Source: Acephala macrosclerotiorum (taxonomy: Eukaryota; Ascomycota; Leotiomycetes; Helotiales; Mollisiaceae). From it: 64,000 nucleotides of DNA. Under the pieces are notes generated by a model. It had not been told where the DNA came from. It saw only the letters and a program-made list of their open reading frames with translations, and ran no database searches. Made by a program: the position numbers and the translations under genes. The stretch covers positions 124,001-188,000 of the forward strand of contig MU119291.1 in assembly GCA_014904845.1 (NCBI GenBank), given 5' to 3'. The first letter of the stretch is position 1, and each line of letters opens with the position of its first letter. Positions 11,302-23,468 of this stretch are shown here, piece by piece.

Positions 11302-14141
11302 ATGCCCGCCAGCACCATGAGTACCATGAGTAACGAGAAAGCAACGTCGGTCGAGCCAAATGGTTCCAACGGCTCCAACGCTTCGCAATCTCCTCCTGCT
11401 TCCACGGATTCTGGTAACAAGAAGCGTGGAACTTCATCAGCAGGTCTGGACAGCAATGGCAATCCGAAACCCGTTAAGAGGCGTGCAGCGAAAGCCTGCG
11501 CTGCTTGCAGGGCGAGAAAAGTTCGTTGCGATGTAATGCAGAGATATCATGTAACTCCAGAGGGAACCGTCACGTGTTCCAATTGTACGATGGACGGCAT
11601 CACTTGCGTGATTGAGGAGAGCAAACGTCGAAAGTGAGTGGTTGCGATGTTGATGGTTGAGGCAATTTGCTAATTTGAAGTAGAAAAAATCTTAACGGAC
11701 AATCGGTTGCTTCAGAACCCCAACCCAATACCAATGGCATTACCCAGGCTTGGAGAAACGGACTAGTTAACCCATCAGATATCTCGAACCCAGAGGCAAG
11801 AAGATGGAGTGGATCCGTAGTGTCAAATGAAGGAGAAGATTATACTTCCCATGTTCCACATGCGATCTGTAAGCTGTAAAGTTCTGCTGTAAACGTCCCC
11901 TTCTAACAATTCAAGACCAAAATGTGAACAAACAGATCAATAAAGGTGAAATTCTGCGAAGAGCTGGATACATCCACCAGACGCCACAGTACGACATGGA
12001 CACGATTCACTCACTGCTCACTTCTGCGGCGCCGAGTGGGGATAGAACGAGATCGAGAGTGGAGGACTCGCCATCAATGTCGATGCCTCCTGTGCCAATG
12101 CTCAAGCACGTACTGCCAGACTATTTGAAGCCACTGCCTCAACGAATGACATCTGTTGATATTGACTACTTATTTGCGAAGGGCGCGTTGTCTCTGCCAG
12201 ATGTTGCGGTTCGAAATGCGTTGCTCCGAAGCTACCTCGAATATGTGCACCCGTATATGCCATTAATTGAGATTCACGACCTGCTGCAGATCATCGACGA
12301 TGGAACTGGAGAGTCTGGGAGGATCAGCTTGTTACTATTCCAGGCTATCATGTTTGCTGGAACTGCGTTCGTGGATATGGAGTTTCTCAGAGCGGCGGGG
12401 TACTCGAACCGCAAGACTGCGAGGAAGGCATTCTTCCAGAAAGCTAGAGTGCGTACATCAATTTTGCAACCAGAACCACATCTAACATCTGCAGGTCCTC
12501 TACGACTTCGACTACGAAATCGATCGCGTTTCCCTCGTTCAATCCCTCCTTCTCATGACTTACTGGTACGAAACGCCAGACGACCAAAAAGACACATGGC
12601 ACTGGATGGGCGTTGCAATCTCGCTGGCACACACAATTGGACTTCACCGAGATCCCTCGAAGGCAAATATGGAACCAAACAAGAAGAAGCTCTGGAAGAG
12701 GATATGGTGGTCGTGCTTTATGCGAGATCGTCTGGTAGCACTCGGCATGCGCAGACCAACGAGAGTCAAGGACGAGGACTACGATGTTCCCATGCTCACG
12801 GAAGCCGACTTTGAGATTCGCCCGCTAGCAGAGAGCAATAGCATCATACCTGCGGATTGTTCTCTTGCGAGAGATGTGGATGCTCAGAGGGATTTAGCGC
12901 AGATGTGCATCGCGAAAGCCAAACTATGCCTTTGCGTTAGCCAGGTCTTAAGCGCACAATACTCAGTTCTGGTCAAACACCAAGGAATGCAGAGTCTCGA
13001 AGGCAACACACGATCAAACGTAATGCTCATCCCAAAGAAGCTAGATCAAACGGACGAAGTCAAGAGATGCGACGTGGAGCTCATGAAGTGGTTCAGCGAG
13101 CTTCCAGAGTGCTGCCAGTACTCGAACGAAATGCCAGATGGGAACAGCGGACCACCTCTGTTTGTGCAGCGCTCGTTACTTCATATGGTGTACCTCACTA
13201 CTCTCTCAGCTCTCCATCGACCACAGGTTCTTCCTTCAGCAGCTACACCTCAGCCAGACTCCTCCCGCGAACTCCAGGATATGTCCCGAAAGAAGGTCCG
13301 GGAGGCATCTCGTGAGATCACTCGCATCTCATCAGATCTACACACTCGTGACCTGGAGAAGTACCTTCCCACAACTGGCGTCACAGTCCTGCTCCCCGCG
13401 ATCATCATCCACCTCCTGGACATCAAGTCCTGCAACGACGAAGCCAGACAAGCAGCCATGGATGGCTTCTGCGAATGCATGCGCGTCCTCGAAAAGCTCC
13501 GAGACAACTACTCTTCCGCGGACTTCGCTACCCAATTCCTCGAAGCCGCAATCCGAAAAGCAGACATCGATCTTGTCATCGGAAACAGCGGTAAATCAAA
13601 CCACATCCGAGAAGAAAACGTCCAAGCTATGCTCGGCAGTGAGAAAATACGAGAGTTGAGAGATCGCTCAAGACAAGCTGCTATGAGACATACACCGCCT
13701 CTCAGCGAGGTACAAGATGCATCTGGCAGTATTGATGTGGGGATGGGATATGTTATGTCGACTGAGAGAGATCAAGTCCATAATGCGATTTCGGCACATA
13801 CACCACCAGACAGCGATACGCACACCAATTTCGACGCAAACGATAACTTGAAGAACGATTTCCACAACATGAATCCAGTCGATCTCAACATGGCAGGATT
13901 CGACAATCCACCGATGGATCTCAACATGACGGATTTCATCAACTTTGATACGGGCAATGAGATGCTTTTCGATGATGGGTGGCATGGGGAGAGTGGTGGC
14001 ATTATTATGGATATGGGCATGGATTGGGTGGATCAGAGTAGGAATTGGAGTAGAATGGGTACGCCGATGTTGGAAGGGGATATGTTTGATAATGTGAATG
14101 TAAGTGCGGGGACGAGTAGTGAGGTTGATATTAGAGCTTGA
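11302..14141 (+). CDS. Zn2Cys6 transcription factor with fungal_trans domain
   Basis: Four exons: 11302-11633, 11684-11868, 11916-12448, 12495-14141; introns of 50, 47 and 46 nt. All phases agree and give 898 residues. The binuclear zinc cluster has Cys at about 66, 69, 76, 92, 95 and 102, preceded by KPVKRRAAKACAACRARKVR. The loop between the third and fourth Cys is 15 residues, longer than usual. The middle-homology (fungal_trans) domain spans roughly 275-480, with MTYWYETPDDQKDTWHWMG and HTIGLHRDPSKANMEP. The C-terminus is acidic and Asn/Met-rich (residues about 780-898), a plausible activation domain. The overall style recalls cutinase/fatty-acid regulators (CTF1/FarB type), but this is resemblance only. 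It acts in the nucleus; its targets are unknown. Confidence 0.9.
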
Positions 14142-14621
14142 TGGTAATATATGGGAGGGATTTTGATGTGGTCTGGCTGGCTGGCGTTGGGGTGTGGTAT
14201 TGGTTAGATTGGGTAGGTTTTGGTAACCTGGTATACCCTCGTTCTGGTTCGAATAAAAGCTGCATACGATTCTTATTGTTTTTTCTCTCCGAAGTGACTT
14301 GATCCCTGTGTAATTCACAAGCATATAAAATAATAATTCAAATGCCTGTGTAGGAGAGAAATTTTGCATGGCTATGATCGCACGGCGCTTTTCTCTTGGA
14401 GGGACGGACTTTGTCAAATCGGCCACCACCTTCCAAATGTCCTTGATATTTAAAGGCTTTCCACGGCTTACTTTAACGAATGTTAGCTAGGACCAAGTCC
14501 ATCCCCTAAGACTCTTCAATTCTGTCTGGCGATAAAATAACATCCCTCCATTGCTCCGAAACGCCAACCTGGGTATCTTGTCCGTGCCTCAATCATCATG
14601 TATTCCTCCACCACTTGCCCA
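14142..14621. other. convergent intergenic region
   Basis: 480 bp between the 3' ends of the Zn2Cys6 gene and the CENP-S gene. It should hold both 3' UTRs. No other feature seen. Confidence 0.4.
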
Positions 14622-15021
14622 TCACTTCTTCGGTCTAGCCTTCGCCTTTGCAGGTCCTTTTCCCTTAATATCCTTCTTCGACTTCTCCTTGTCAATAAAG
14701 TCCTTTATAATCCCATGCAGCGCATCGTTCCGTCTCGTAATCAGCAGCACATCGTCCGTCATGACCGTCGTCCTGCCAGCATGCCTGGAGAAAGACTCGA
14801 GATCTGTGGCTACATTTTCTGCAGAATCATCAGCTTAGGGATAGACAATAGAGAGGATGTGATGTACCAATTTGTGTCCATACCATCTCTGTCAATGCAC
14901 CGATAAATTGAGGGGTAGCGGTCGTGTTCTGGCGTAAGGTTTCCTCGTCGACGATCTTCCCAATTGCGAACCATAATGAGGCCTTCAGGCGCTCTCGCAG
15001 AGCCTCGTCTGGTTGTGACAT
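14622..15021 (-). CDS. mhf1: CENP-S / MHF1 histone-fold protein
   Basis: Exon 1 is 15021-14868 and exon 2 is 14818-14622, with a 49-nt intron (phase 1); 116 residues. The histone fold is clear: LKASLWFAIGKIVDEETLR, ATPQFIGALTEMVWTQIEN, then DLESFSRHAGRTTVMTDDVL and LITRRNDALHGIIKDFI. The tail is lysine-rich. CENP-S pairs with CENP-X (Mhf2) and works with FANCM-type helicases in replication-fork repair and, with CENP-T/W, at the kinetochore. Length matches the family. The exon junction restores the conserved ENVATDLESF segment, which fixes the splice. It is divergent from PGA2. Confidence 0.93.
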
Positions 15022-15394
15022 CGTGTTGGTTGTTGAAGGTTGAAGTTATTCAGAGGAGGTGGTACATTGAGAACGCGTTTGGAAGACGCGCCTTTCAAAG
15101 CCGACGATTCTCCGTGCCGGGCCGACCACATTTTCTCAATTGTCGGTTCCTCCGAAGCCAACTCTTGAGATTTTCTTGGGACCTATGATAGAATTCCCGC
15201 AAACTGACTTTCTTTTCACCCACCACGTCTTTCCTTAATTCTTCTTCTTCTTTCCTATATCTGTCCTCTCCAATTCCATCTTCCCGCAATTAGCGCACAT
15301 CAATTCCTACTCATCCGGTCTCTGCGATCATCCTCCTCACCTCCAATCTCCTCCAAGATATCTTCCAGAGAAGAGAATACAAGCAACAGTCAAG
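15022..15394. promoter_or_regulatory. shared divergent promoter, CENP-S / PGA2
   Basis: 373 bp separate two divergent starts. The PGA2-proximal part is pyrimidine-rich (CTTCTTCTTCTTT-like around 15235-15255), common upstream of fungal start codons. No specific operator recognised. Confidence 0.4.
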
Positions 15395-15892
15395 ATGACG
15401 CCGCAAGATATTGTCGAATTCGTCTGGGGCTGGATCACCCACTTTGCAAACAACTTCCACCGCAACCTCTTCCACCTGTTCGACGACATGAACACAACCC
15501 GCTACATCCGCCTCATCGCCTGCGTAGGCGCCTACCTCCTCGCGCGTCCCTACCTCGTGAAGCTCGGGGAGAAGATCTCGCAGAAAGAACTCGAAAAGCA
15601 AAACAAAGCGAAAGATCCTTATGATGCTGCGACGAAGGATAGTAAGGATAAGAAGAAGATTGAGCCGAATGCGCTGAGGGGAGGCGGATCAGGGAAGACG
15701 GTCAGTTTCGAAGAGGTTGAGAAAAAGGAAGATGAGGAGGGAGAGGCTAGCGGATTTCAATGGGGTAAGAAAACGAGGCAGAGGGCTAGGAAGGAGGCGG
15801 AGAAGAAGTTGGCGGCGCAGGAGAAGGTGTTGCAAGAGGATGATATTATGGAGCATTTGGTTGACTACGAGCCGGGACAAGATGGCTGGTAG
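15395..15892 (+). CDS. PGA2: Pga2-family ER protein-trafficking protein
   Basis: Single-exon gene of 165 residues, a usual length for the family. An N-terminal amphipathic region is followed by one membrane segment at about residues 36-56 (YIRLIACVGAYLLARPYLV). After this come a charged Lys/Glu-rich helical part, ALRGGGSGKTVSFEE, and the conserved aromatic/acidic end with FQWGKKTRQRARK and VDYEPGQDGW. In yeast Pga2 is an essential ER/nuclear-envelope protein needed for protein trafficking. No introns or anomalies. Confidence 0.85.
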   Translation: MTPQDIVEFVWGWITHFANNFHRNLFHLFDDMNTTRYIRLIACVGAYLLARPYLVKLGEKISQKELEKQNKAKDPYDAATKDSKDKKKIEPNALRGGGSGKTVSFEEVEKKEDEEGEASGFQWGKKTRQRARKEAEKKLAAQEKVLQEDDIMEHLVDYEPGQDGW

Positions 15893-16981
15893 GAAGCTTT
15901 GCGGGTGTATAATATATGGTAGAGGTTAATGAAGGTTTCTTGTACGTTTCGTTGGCTTGGGTCTCTGCGCGGACTGATTGGAGTATATAAGACCGGCAAG
16001 TTGAGATGGATGGATACATTGACATTGGTAGCAGATTGGGGAAGCTGCGGCAGATGGCTACTTGGTATGGATATGATACGGAATCCTGAGGATGAAATGC
16101 GAGGAACGGTCCATAAAATGGTGGCAAGGTGCCCAGCCGTGTTTGCTTGGAAGCCTCGAAAGGCTGTGGTATCTGGATGACTCGGCCGGAAGCATACATC
16201 TTCAGATTTCCAAACAGGCAGCACCCTCGACGAATATCCCACCCGATTCCCGGTGCGAACCATACTTCAGATGGCAGACGGTCTCGTGCTTCGGAATCGT
16301 TGTCGACTCATAACAATCCACCTGGCAGACTTCTGGAGACTTGGTATCACTACATGCTAGAACACGACTCTCCACCTCTCGTTTTCGTCCTTCATCACTG
16401 TGGGCTCATACAGCTCTGTTTCTCGTCGTTGCCGTCCTCGATCAATTGCAGAAGCAAAACTCAAAAGCGTTGAAGGCAGTGCAGATCATCATCATTCCAG
16501 GGACTCGCGGACACTAATTCGCCAGAATCTGGGGGGCAAAGGACTAAAATCTTTCCCAAAGTGCCTCACGCATCACTGCAGCATTGCCGCACCACTGATA
16601 TTGAAGCTGTAAGACCTCCCTATGCAGCTATGCTTCCCTAAATCATGAAAATACTCTCCACCGCTCTTTTATGGATCTTTTTATAGTATCGATTCGTGAA
16701 GACTTGACGCTGTTTCCGTGATTAATCGAAGTTCTAGTGTGGTGACTTTGGAACGTTCAGGCTGACGCATCTCTCGTACTTCACCCCCACTAACCGCTGC
16801 CACGACCAACCCAACGCCAGCCACAAATACGAGAGCCGCTCAACAACCTCTGACGACAGTGACATGAACTACGATTTAACGATACACGCCTTCCATTTTG
16901 CTTTTGGTCTTATTTTCGATCATCGTTCGATGGCCAGGCGGTTGCTCGAATCTTTTTGCTGAGTTTAATCAAGGATCGACC
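15893..16981. other. intergenic, upstream of large disordered-protein gene
   Basis: About 1.1 kb without a convincing coding frame. The proximal part before 16982 is the likely 5' UTR and promoter of the next gene. Confidence 0.4.
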
Positions 16982-19969
16982 ATGGAGGGACCACAGCGAC
17001 GGGATATCAATGAGCTGTTGGCAAATGGCTACTTCAAGACTTCAGCCTCGACGAGCAGAGAAAAGAGCCCTTCTGGATATGCATCGCGAGGGGAGAGGAA
17101 GGGTACTGCCAAAGCTGACACACACAGCTCGACGCTGACGTCTGCGAATGCCCCCTCTTTCCTTCGAGCTCACGAACCTCAGCCTACGAGAGCGAGAAGC
17201 AGAAGTAGAGCACCGAGAGGACCACCACCGCCGAGGCCGATTGTAGAGGATGAGCTAGTTTCGTTGGCAAGAGAGAGTGCCGCTTCTCCTAGACCGTCAT
17301 ACGATCCCCCACTGCGGGGTAAAATAGACCAGAATCCGATACTGCTTGAGGCAGATGTTACAGCAGCAGAAGCAGCAAAGCTACAAGATATACCATGTCC
17401 GAGGGAGAGGAATGATAGAGATGATTCTGGGGAAAGGAGATTTGTGTTGCTGCCCAAATCTGATACCTACAAACCGAATGACACGGACGAGATAATTAAT
17501 AGGAAAGAGGAAATTCGGAGTCATAAGGCAGCGCGGCACGAACAACTACGACAAGAACCAAGAAGAGAGCCTCCGCGTCAAAGCCCGGTGCGACAAAAGC
17601 TTTCAAAAGAATCTCTGCGCCGAGAGTCCCCAAAGAGAGAGGAGAGGAGAGATACACGCCCAGAGCCACGACGAGAAGAACGAAAAGAGTCAAGGCCAAC
17701 AACACAGGATGCGCGGAGAGAGGAAAGGCGAGATGAAAGAAGAGATCCACGACCAATAATACACCAAGATGTCAGAAGAAAGGAAGAAGAGCCTCGCAGA
17801 AGGGTAGAGCGACCAGAGTCACGTCCTATAGTATATCAAGAACTACAGAGAAAGGAGGAGAGGAGAGAAGCCGAACGTCCATCGATCGCGAGACAACGAA
17901 GCCGACAAGATCTGCCAACTTTGGAGACAAAGGTTCCAAGAGAGATACCTCCAAAGTTTCGAAGAAGTTCCTCCGCATTTGCAGCGCTCCCCAAGGACAA
18001 GGATGAGACCCCTAAAGCTTCGACCTCTCGTGGATCTGCTGGAGGAGACTACTTTCTTTCGCCAGAAGCTGTTAGGCCAACCAAGGAGACCCCATCCTCA
18101 GGGGCACCAAGACAGCAAGTATACGATCTTCTGTGGGGGAAGACTGGTACACCAGTAACAGAAAAGCGAAACAGTGGTAGCCTTTCTCGACCCGGGACAC
18201 CGAATTCAGAAAAGAGAAATAGTGGAAACTTCGAATCGACTCGGAATGAAAAGTTAACTAGGCCTCAACAATTGTCAGAAGAGTTTGGTACGCGAACCTC
18301 TGACCGACATCCATCTTCGGATCGTTCAGGCCGCTCGTCAAGGTCATCCCGTGGGTACTACAGCAGTAGCGAGGACGATATTTCTCCAGAAAGCGACGTT
18401 GAAAAGCATCGAAAGAAGCATCATAGACATCACCGAGATGAGCATTCGCATCTGAGGTCGCCTTCAAGAGCCAATGGCAGAACTCTCGAGCCAAGACAAT
18501 CTTCCAGATTGAGCTCTCCACTGCCATCACCGAAAGTCTCACCAAGTCAAATACCCCCAGGAGACGAGTTTGAGAGAAGAGAAACATTTCCATTAAGTCG
18601 AGAGAAGAGACCAAGCTCACGACCAGCCTCGCCTAACTCCGCAGATAGGGAAACACCCCGAACAGACCTCCTAAACCCATTTGATGCCTCAACACGACCC
18701 AAATCCCGACAATCGAGTGCAGCTCCCGCACCTAAGCCCCCTGCACACCATGCCTCTTTGCCAATCCCAATCCCGACTCGAATCGATCTCTCCTCTTCTG
18801 ACCCTAGGAGATCTGTTCCACAATTTGATGAACATCGACCCAATGGCCCACGGCCTCAACCGGCATCCTGGCAACCTCCTCCATTCTCACCTCCCTCGCA
18901 GAACTTGGACAAGCCTGTGGGATCTTACCGTCGGTACTCAGAAGACATTGAGCGGGGTAGCATCGCTCCTCTGCCTACCTGCCCTAGGACTTCTTTTTCT
19001 CGTGGTCACAATGATTGGTTGACACTACCTCAATGCCCATCATTTGACATTTGTCCTTCATGCTTCAACTCCACGATAGCTCCAACCGAATATCGCGATC
19101 TATTCGTCCCAGCTCCCCGTCGTTCACCTGAGACTGAAGTGGCTTGTGACTTTGGTAGCTCACCGTGGTATCGAATAGCGTGGCTCTTGACTATGAAAGA
19201 AAGACGAAGAGACTTGAATATATTCTACGGCCTTGCAAAAATTGCTGCCACTATTCCGCCTTGCCTCGGAAAACACGAAGCGATCCGACCATGGCATTCG
19301 ATCATTGACCCCAAGACTGGGGGACTGGTTCGAGGTTTTGACGTCTGCTACAGCTGCGTGAAGAGCGTGGAGACGTTGCTGCCATCGGTCCGAGGCGTAT
19401 TCATTCGATCTGAATCCCATAACTCAGCAGGATCTCCTCGAATTTGCGACCTGAGATTCGACAGCAAGCGTTTCGTCCAATACTTCGATGCCCTGGAGAC
19501 AGCAGCAGATCGAGCCGACTACGATGGCGGCCTTCCTGATACTCGCAACCTCGCCGGTCTTGCCAAACGACTGGCACTCTTCGACGAATGCCAACAGGAT
19601 AGAGATCTCCTCGACAAACGATGGCACATCATCACTCAACTACCCGAGTTCACAGTCTGCGAAGAATGTTTCGACGAAGTAGTTTGGCCGGAATTGGAAG
19701 AAGAAAAAGTGATACCTATGATGTTCAACAAAACGTTGCAAAGGATGCCAAAAGCAAGTTGCCAGCTCTATTCTCCAAAGATGAGGGGTATTTTCAGATT
19801 AGCGTCTGACAGTGGGGATTACAAGATGTTGGCTTCGAAGGCGAGAGAGAGGAAGACGATTGAGTTGGTGCACAAGATGGATATGGCGGAGTTGAGAAGA
19901 AGAAAGGGGGATCCGGCGGCAGAGAGGGATATGATGAGGTTAGAGGAGGATTGGAGGAGGTGGGAATGA
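16982..19969 (+). CDS. conserved fungal protein: long Arg/Ser-rich disordered region plus C-terminal CxxC domain
   Basis: Intronless, 995 residues from the first ATG in frame. Residues 1 to about 680 are disordered and rich in Arg, Glu, Ser and Pro, with repeated REERRDxRP-like tracts (about 215-320) and SR/RS stretches. From about residue 685 to the end there is an ordered domain with spaced Cys pairs: DICPSCF (about 690), DVCYSCVKS and TVCEECFDEV. These may bind zinc, together with conserved Trp-rich segments such as FGSSPWYRIAWLL. I know this architecture as an uncharacterised fungal family, often labelled serine/arginine-related or integral membrane-like in databases; no function is established. 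The long open frame and strong composition make it real. Confidence 0.8.
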   Translation: MEGPQRRDINELLANGYFKTSASTSREKSPSGYASRGERKGTAKADTHSSTLTSANAPSFLRAHEPQPTRARSRSRAPRGPPPPRPIVEDELVSLARESAASPRPSYDPPLRGKIDQNPILLEADVTAAEAAKLQDIPCPRERNDRDDSGERRFVLLPKSDTYKPNDTDEIINRKEEIRSHKAARHEQLRQEPRREPPRQSPVRQKLSKESLRRESPKREERRDTRPEPRREERKESRPTTQDARREERRDERRDPRPIIHQDVRRKEEEPRRRVERPESRPIVYQELQRKEERREAERPSIARQRSRQDLPTLETKVPREIPPKFRRSSSAFAALPKDKDETPKASTSRGSAGGDYFLSPEAVRPTKETPSSGAPRQQVYDLLWGKTGTPVTEKRNSGSLSRPGTPNSEKRNSGNFESTRNEKLTRPQQLSEEFGTRTSDRHPSSDRSGRSSRSSRGYYSSSEDDISPESDVEKHRKKHHRHHRDEHSHLRSPSRANGRTLEPRQSSRLSSPLPSPKVSPSQIPPGDEFERRETFPLSREKRPSSRPASPNSADRETPRTDLLNPFDASTRPKSRQSSAAPAPKPPAHHASLPIPIPTRIDLSSSDPRRSVPQFDEHRPNGPRPQPASWQPPPFSPPSQNLDKPVGSYRRYSEDIERGSIAPLPTCPRTSFSRGHNDWLTLPQCPSFDICPSCFNSTIAPTEYRDLFVPAPRRSPETEVACDFGSSPWYRIAWLLTMKERRRDLNIFYGLAKIAATIPPCLGKHEAIRPWHSIIDPKTGGLVRGFDVCYSCVKSVETLLPSVRGVFIRSESHNSAGSPRICDLRFDSKRFVQYFDALETAADRADYDGGLPDTRNLAGLAKRLALFDECQQDRDLLDKRWHIITQLPEFTVCEECFDEVVWPELEEEKVIPMMFNKTLQRMPKASCQLYSPKMRGIFRLASDSGDYKMLASKARERKTIELVHKMDMAELRRRKGDPAAERDMMRLEEDWRRWE

Positions 19970-20438
19970 TTGATGTATGATGATTTATGAGAATGCATGA
20001 TTTATGAGGTTGGGACAAGTGTCTATTGCATTGGTGTGGTGAACCATAAAGTTTGTAGGTGAGTTCATTGCCCAACTTCGACATTTGGTGATGATGGTAT
20101 AAAGGTCGGATTTGAATGTCCGCCAAAGTTGGGACATTCAAGGTAATGCTGAAGAACCTAAAGCTATGAGACAATCAGGAGAGGCAGGTCACACGCTCGC
20201 TTCTACGGGCTACCTTCAAGTGCTTCCTCTGCGCGCAAAGCTGATCTTGTTTGCCATTCTGTCGTCATTGCTTGCAACGAGATCTGCGACGCGCTGGACC
20301 GCTTCATCCTGCGCATGCCCTTTTCTTTGCCAACTTCGTTCCCTTGCATACTTTGAGCTCTTGTCCTGCCCTTCCAAACATCAAGCATTGCAAAGACACA
20401 ACACGCTCTCGCACAACTCCATAGCTATAGAGGTCGAA
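19970..20438. other. intergenic
   Basis: 470 bp with no separate gene. An in-frame ATG at 20166 could extend the next protein by 91 residues, but that extension is hydrophobic and Cys-rich, unlike the rest, and is probably 5' UTR. Confidence 0.35.
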
Positions 20439-22729
20439 ATGGCATACACCAGTGTCTACAAAGACATTTGGCATGAACTTAAGAGAGGCCGTCGCCACCG
20501 GCGCCAAGACCGCCGTCCAACTCGGGAGGGTTTCGAGCGCGTTGCTGAAGCCTTCTACCAGGCGGAATGGTGTCCACATTCGGAGCGTATCTCATTCGAA
20601 GCCACCCGGTATAGAGCTGAGTACAACATCTGGGCTTACTACTGTACGTACTTGACGCAGAGTCTGGGCGCATGGCTAACGGTTCCGCAGTTGGAGAAGA
20701 TGGAGAGTTTCCTGGCAAGGATCCTGCGACCTCCACGCCACGACCATGGATGCCTTTCGAACATACCACGTCAAGTCAAAATTACGGAACTTCCTCCTCA
20801 TCCGAAAGTCCACAACGATACGGAATGTTTGGCATGACTTCGCCCGAACTTCGTGCTGTCACGGCCCAAGCCGATTGGGTATCTCATGATATCGCAAACA
20901 AACCCCGCAAGACGAATCAATACCATTCCATATCACCTCGACTGTATGAAAACAGAGACCCCTTCCACGATGGACTGGGCACAGATTCCCCGTCTCCTCC
21001 GCCTCTTCTTAGCTCAAATAAGCTCACAACCTCTCGACGCAGATCGAATGCTTCGAGTTATCTCTCGGAAATGGATGGGTTCAACTCTACCTTCACCACA
21101 TCAGAACACCATTCCGGTGTCCACAAGAGTAAACGCCGCTATAGAAGTCCTTCCGGATACCGCTTCACAGATACCAGCCCGCGTTTTGCCCGTAGATCCG
21201 CTTCTCCTTTCGCAGACGCTGGTCCCTCCACTTCTCGACGCAAGCCGAACGCTTCAACCTCTTCCTCAAGAATGGATCACGACTTCAGCGTATTCCCATC
21301 AGAGCGCCCCTCCAACCCCCACCAGCGCAAGCGCCTCAACTCTAGCCCCGCATATCCCCCTGGAGAGAGCAAGTCAAAGCATCTCCCAGATCCAGTCCGA
21401 GACGCGGTGCTAATCTGCAAGCATCGCCGCCTCGAATCCGGCTCTTCCATTTACTCTTTCAACGAAGGTGATGAACCTATTGAGCCATCTGCTTGGCTAA
21501 TGCAGCACCACCTCGAGCAGAAATGGAAGACCCGCGAAGCATTCCAAAACTACAAACCACAGCTAGGCTTCAACCCCTCCATTGGCGAACCCTGGCTATC
21601 TATCCGCTGCTACGCAGAAGATGCTTACCCCTCTCTATCTGGGCAACGTCATCGCTATCTCCTTTCTTTGAAGAAGAAGATCCCGAAATTCGAGATTCAG
21701 TATGAACGGTTTGAAAAGGGGAAGGATTGGGGACACAAGTACTTGTTGATTTGGCCTGAGTTTAGGGATCCGAAGGATCTTGATGATGAGGGGCTTTGGG
21801 AGGAATTTGGTGAGTTAAGGGCTTTTTTGGAGAGTTGGGCGAAGGAGGAAAAGCCAGGTCCGATTTTTAAGGCGTATGGGAAGTGGTTGGAGTTGCCGAA
21901 GTATATGAGAAAGGGTTTGGAACTTCCGGAGGGCTTTCCGATTGAGGATTTTCAGAAGACTGTTTTCAGTCACCATCGAGAGAGGGAATATCATGGTAGG
22001 AAGGATATGAGGGCTGGACGGGAGGGTAGTCGAGACATAAAGCAAGAAGGCAGTTTCTGTGGATCTGTGAGAGAGCGAAGCAGAGGTCGAGATCTCAGTC
22101 GAAGCATGGAGCGAGAAAGCAGATTTGATAGATTCATGGGAGTACCAAGCAGAGGCCGAGAGGGCAGACATGAGAGTTATCGAGGAAGAAAAAACAGCCA
22201 AGCAGTAAGAGAAAGTTTGGACGAAGGTCGATACTCGATTAAGAGAGAGCCTAGCAGTATCCGAAATCGCAGTCGAGGATGGAAACGAGAGGGTATACAA
22301 GGAAGAGAACGAAGCGGATCCCCTGGACTCAAATACTATGGCCATGGCCTGAGATCGGAGCAGCGATATCGAGGAAGGGAGCGAGAGCAGCGACCTGAGA
22401 TGGATCGAGGAAGAGACTACAACAGAGGAACAGAGCGAGATGGCGGACGCGAAGAGGGCATGAGACAACGAAGCAGACTCCGAGGACCTCGGTATGAAAG
22501 TCATTACTATCGATTCGACCCCCCTTACGACCAGAGTCTAGATCTGAGATATCTAGGAAGAGGACGTCAAAAGGGTAGCAGAATGGGAGATACTTATCGT
22601 CCTCGCTATGAATCTCCGGAGGCGATCGAAAAGCTGCCACAGTGGGAGGTGCAGATGACGGACGAGGAGCACGAACATTGGTCGAACTCTTTGGAAATTC
22701 GTGATCTTTTGATGCCAGGTCAGATCTAA
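20439..22729 (+). CDS. hypothetical Arg/Ser/Glu-rich protein
   Basis: Exons 20439-20643 and 20691-22729 (47-nt intron, donor GTACGT, acceptor CGCAG, phase 1) give 747 residues. The middle (about 270-420) looks folded: HHLEQKWKTREAFQNYKPQL, then FEIQYERFEKGKDWGHKYLL and FGELRAFLESWAKEEKPGP. The rest is disordered. The C-terminal third is strongly Arg-rich with many SRGR and RGRE units, as in RNA-associated low-complexity proteins. I do not recognise a named family. Adjacent to another RS-rich gene on the same strand, but the two show no clear sequence relation. The splice is supported by frame change and by continuing Ser/Pro-rich composition. Confidence 0.7.
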
Positions 22730-23468
22730 CCTATTTGAGACGGTGCTCGTAATCCTGGTTAGTGAAGGTCAGATATCACGGCACGTTTGGAGTCACGGCA
22801 GATCGGATTTATGCTGAGGATACTTTGTAAGGAACTCCAGCTGGATTGTTTTGGAGATGTGAGACGAGACAGTGAGCGATGTTGGGGCTTGAGAGAAGTT
22901 GGAGCTTCCTTGTTGGAGATTTGATGATAATAAGGCGGAAATGTATGAATTGTTGAGATGGCATTCTGGCACGTGATGGTGCTAAGGATAAAACTCTAAT
23001 TTCGAGCTTTTGTAGAAATTAATCAATAACTCACCTTCTTGCCTGCCATCAAAAATTCGCTCTCAACATGAATTCCTTGACCTGAATGTCGATGCGGTAG
23101 ATTCCGAATCACAGTTGCTCCTGCGTCTCTTCAAGTCTCCCCTTCTCATGCCACAAACCTGTCGCTCATCTACCGAGAAGCTGTTCGCTCTTTCCTCGGC
23201 GTGATGATATTAGTCTTTGTTCCCTCAGTCTTACTTTCTCAGACTCAAGGCAGTCCTTTCCCTCGTTCCTTCCTCTTCTAATAAGGTTCCTTCCATGTAC
23301 CACAAAACATTTCAAGCCTTCGTTCTCAACATGTTTTCCATACCCATTCATCACTTTCAACTATTCTTGAAACACCACCACCAGAAATACCACAAGTTTT
23401 GGATCATCCTCAATCCACCAAACTATTCGGAACATTCATATCGATATCAATGAGCGAGTTGGGCGACA
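22730..23468. other. intergenic
   Basis: 740 bp between two plus-strand genes, AT-rich, with no supported coding frame. It should contain the promoter of the next gene. Confidence 0.4.

Noticed and set aside
20166..20438. N-terminal extension of the Arg/Ser-rich protein from an upstream ATG
   Set aside because: The added 91 residues are hydrophobic and Cys-rich, unlike the rest, and overlap a likely promoter/5' UTR.
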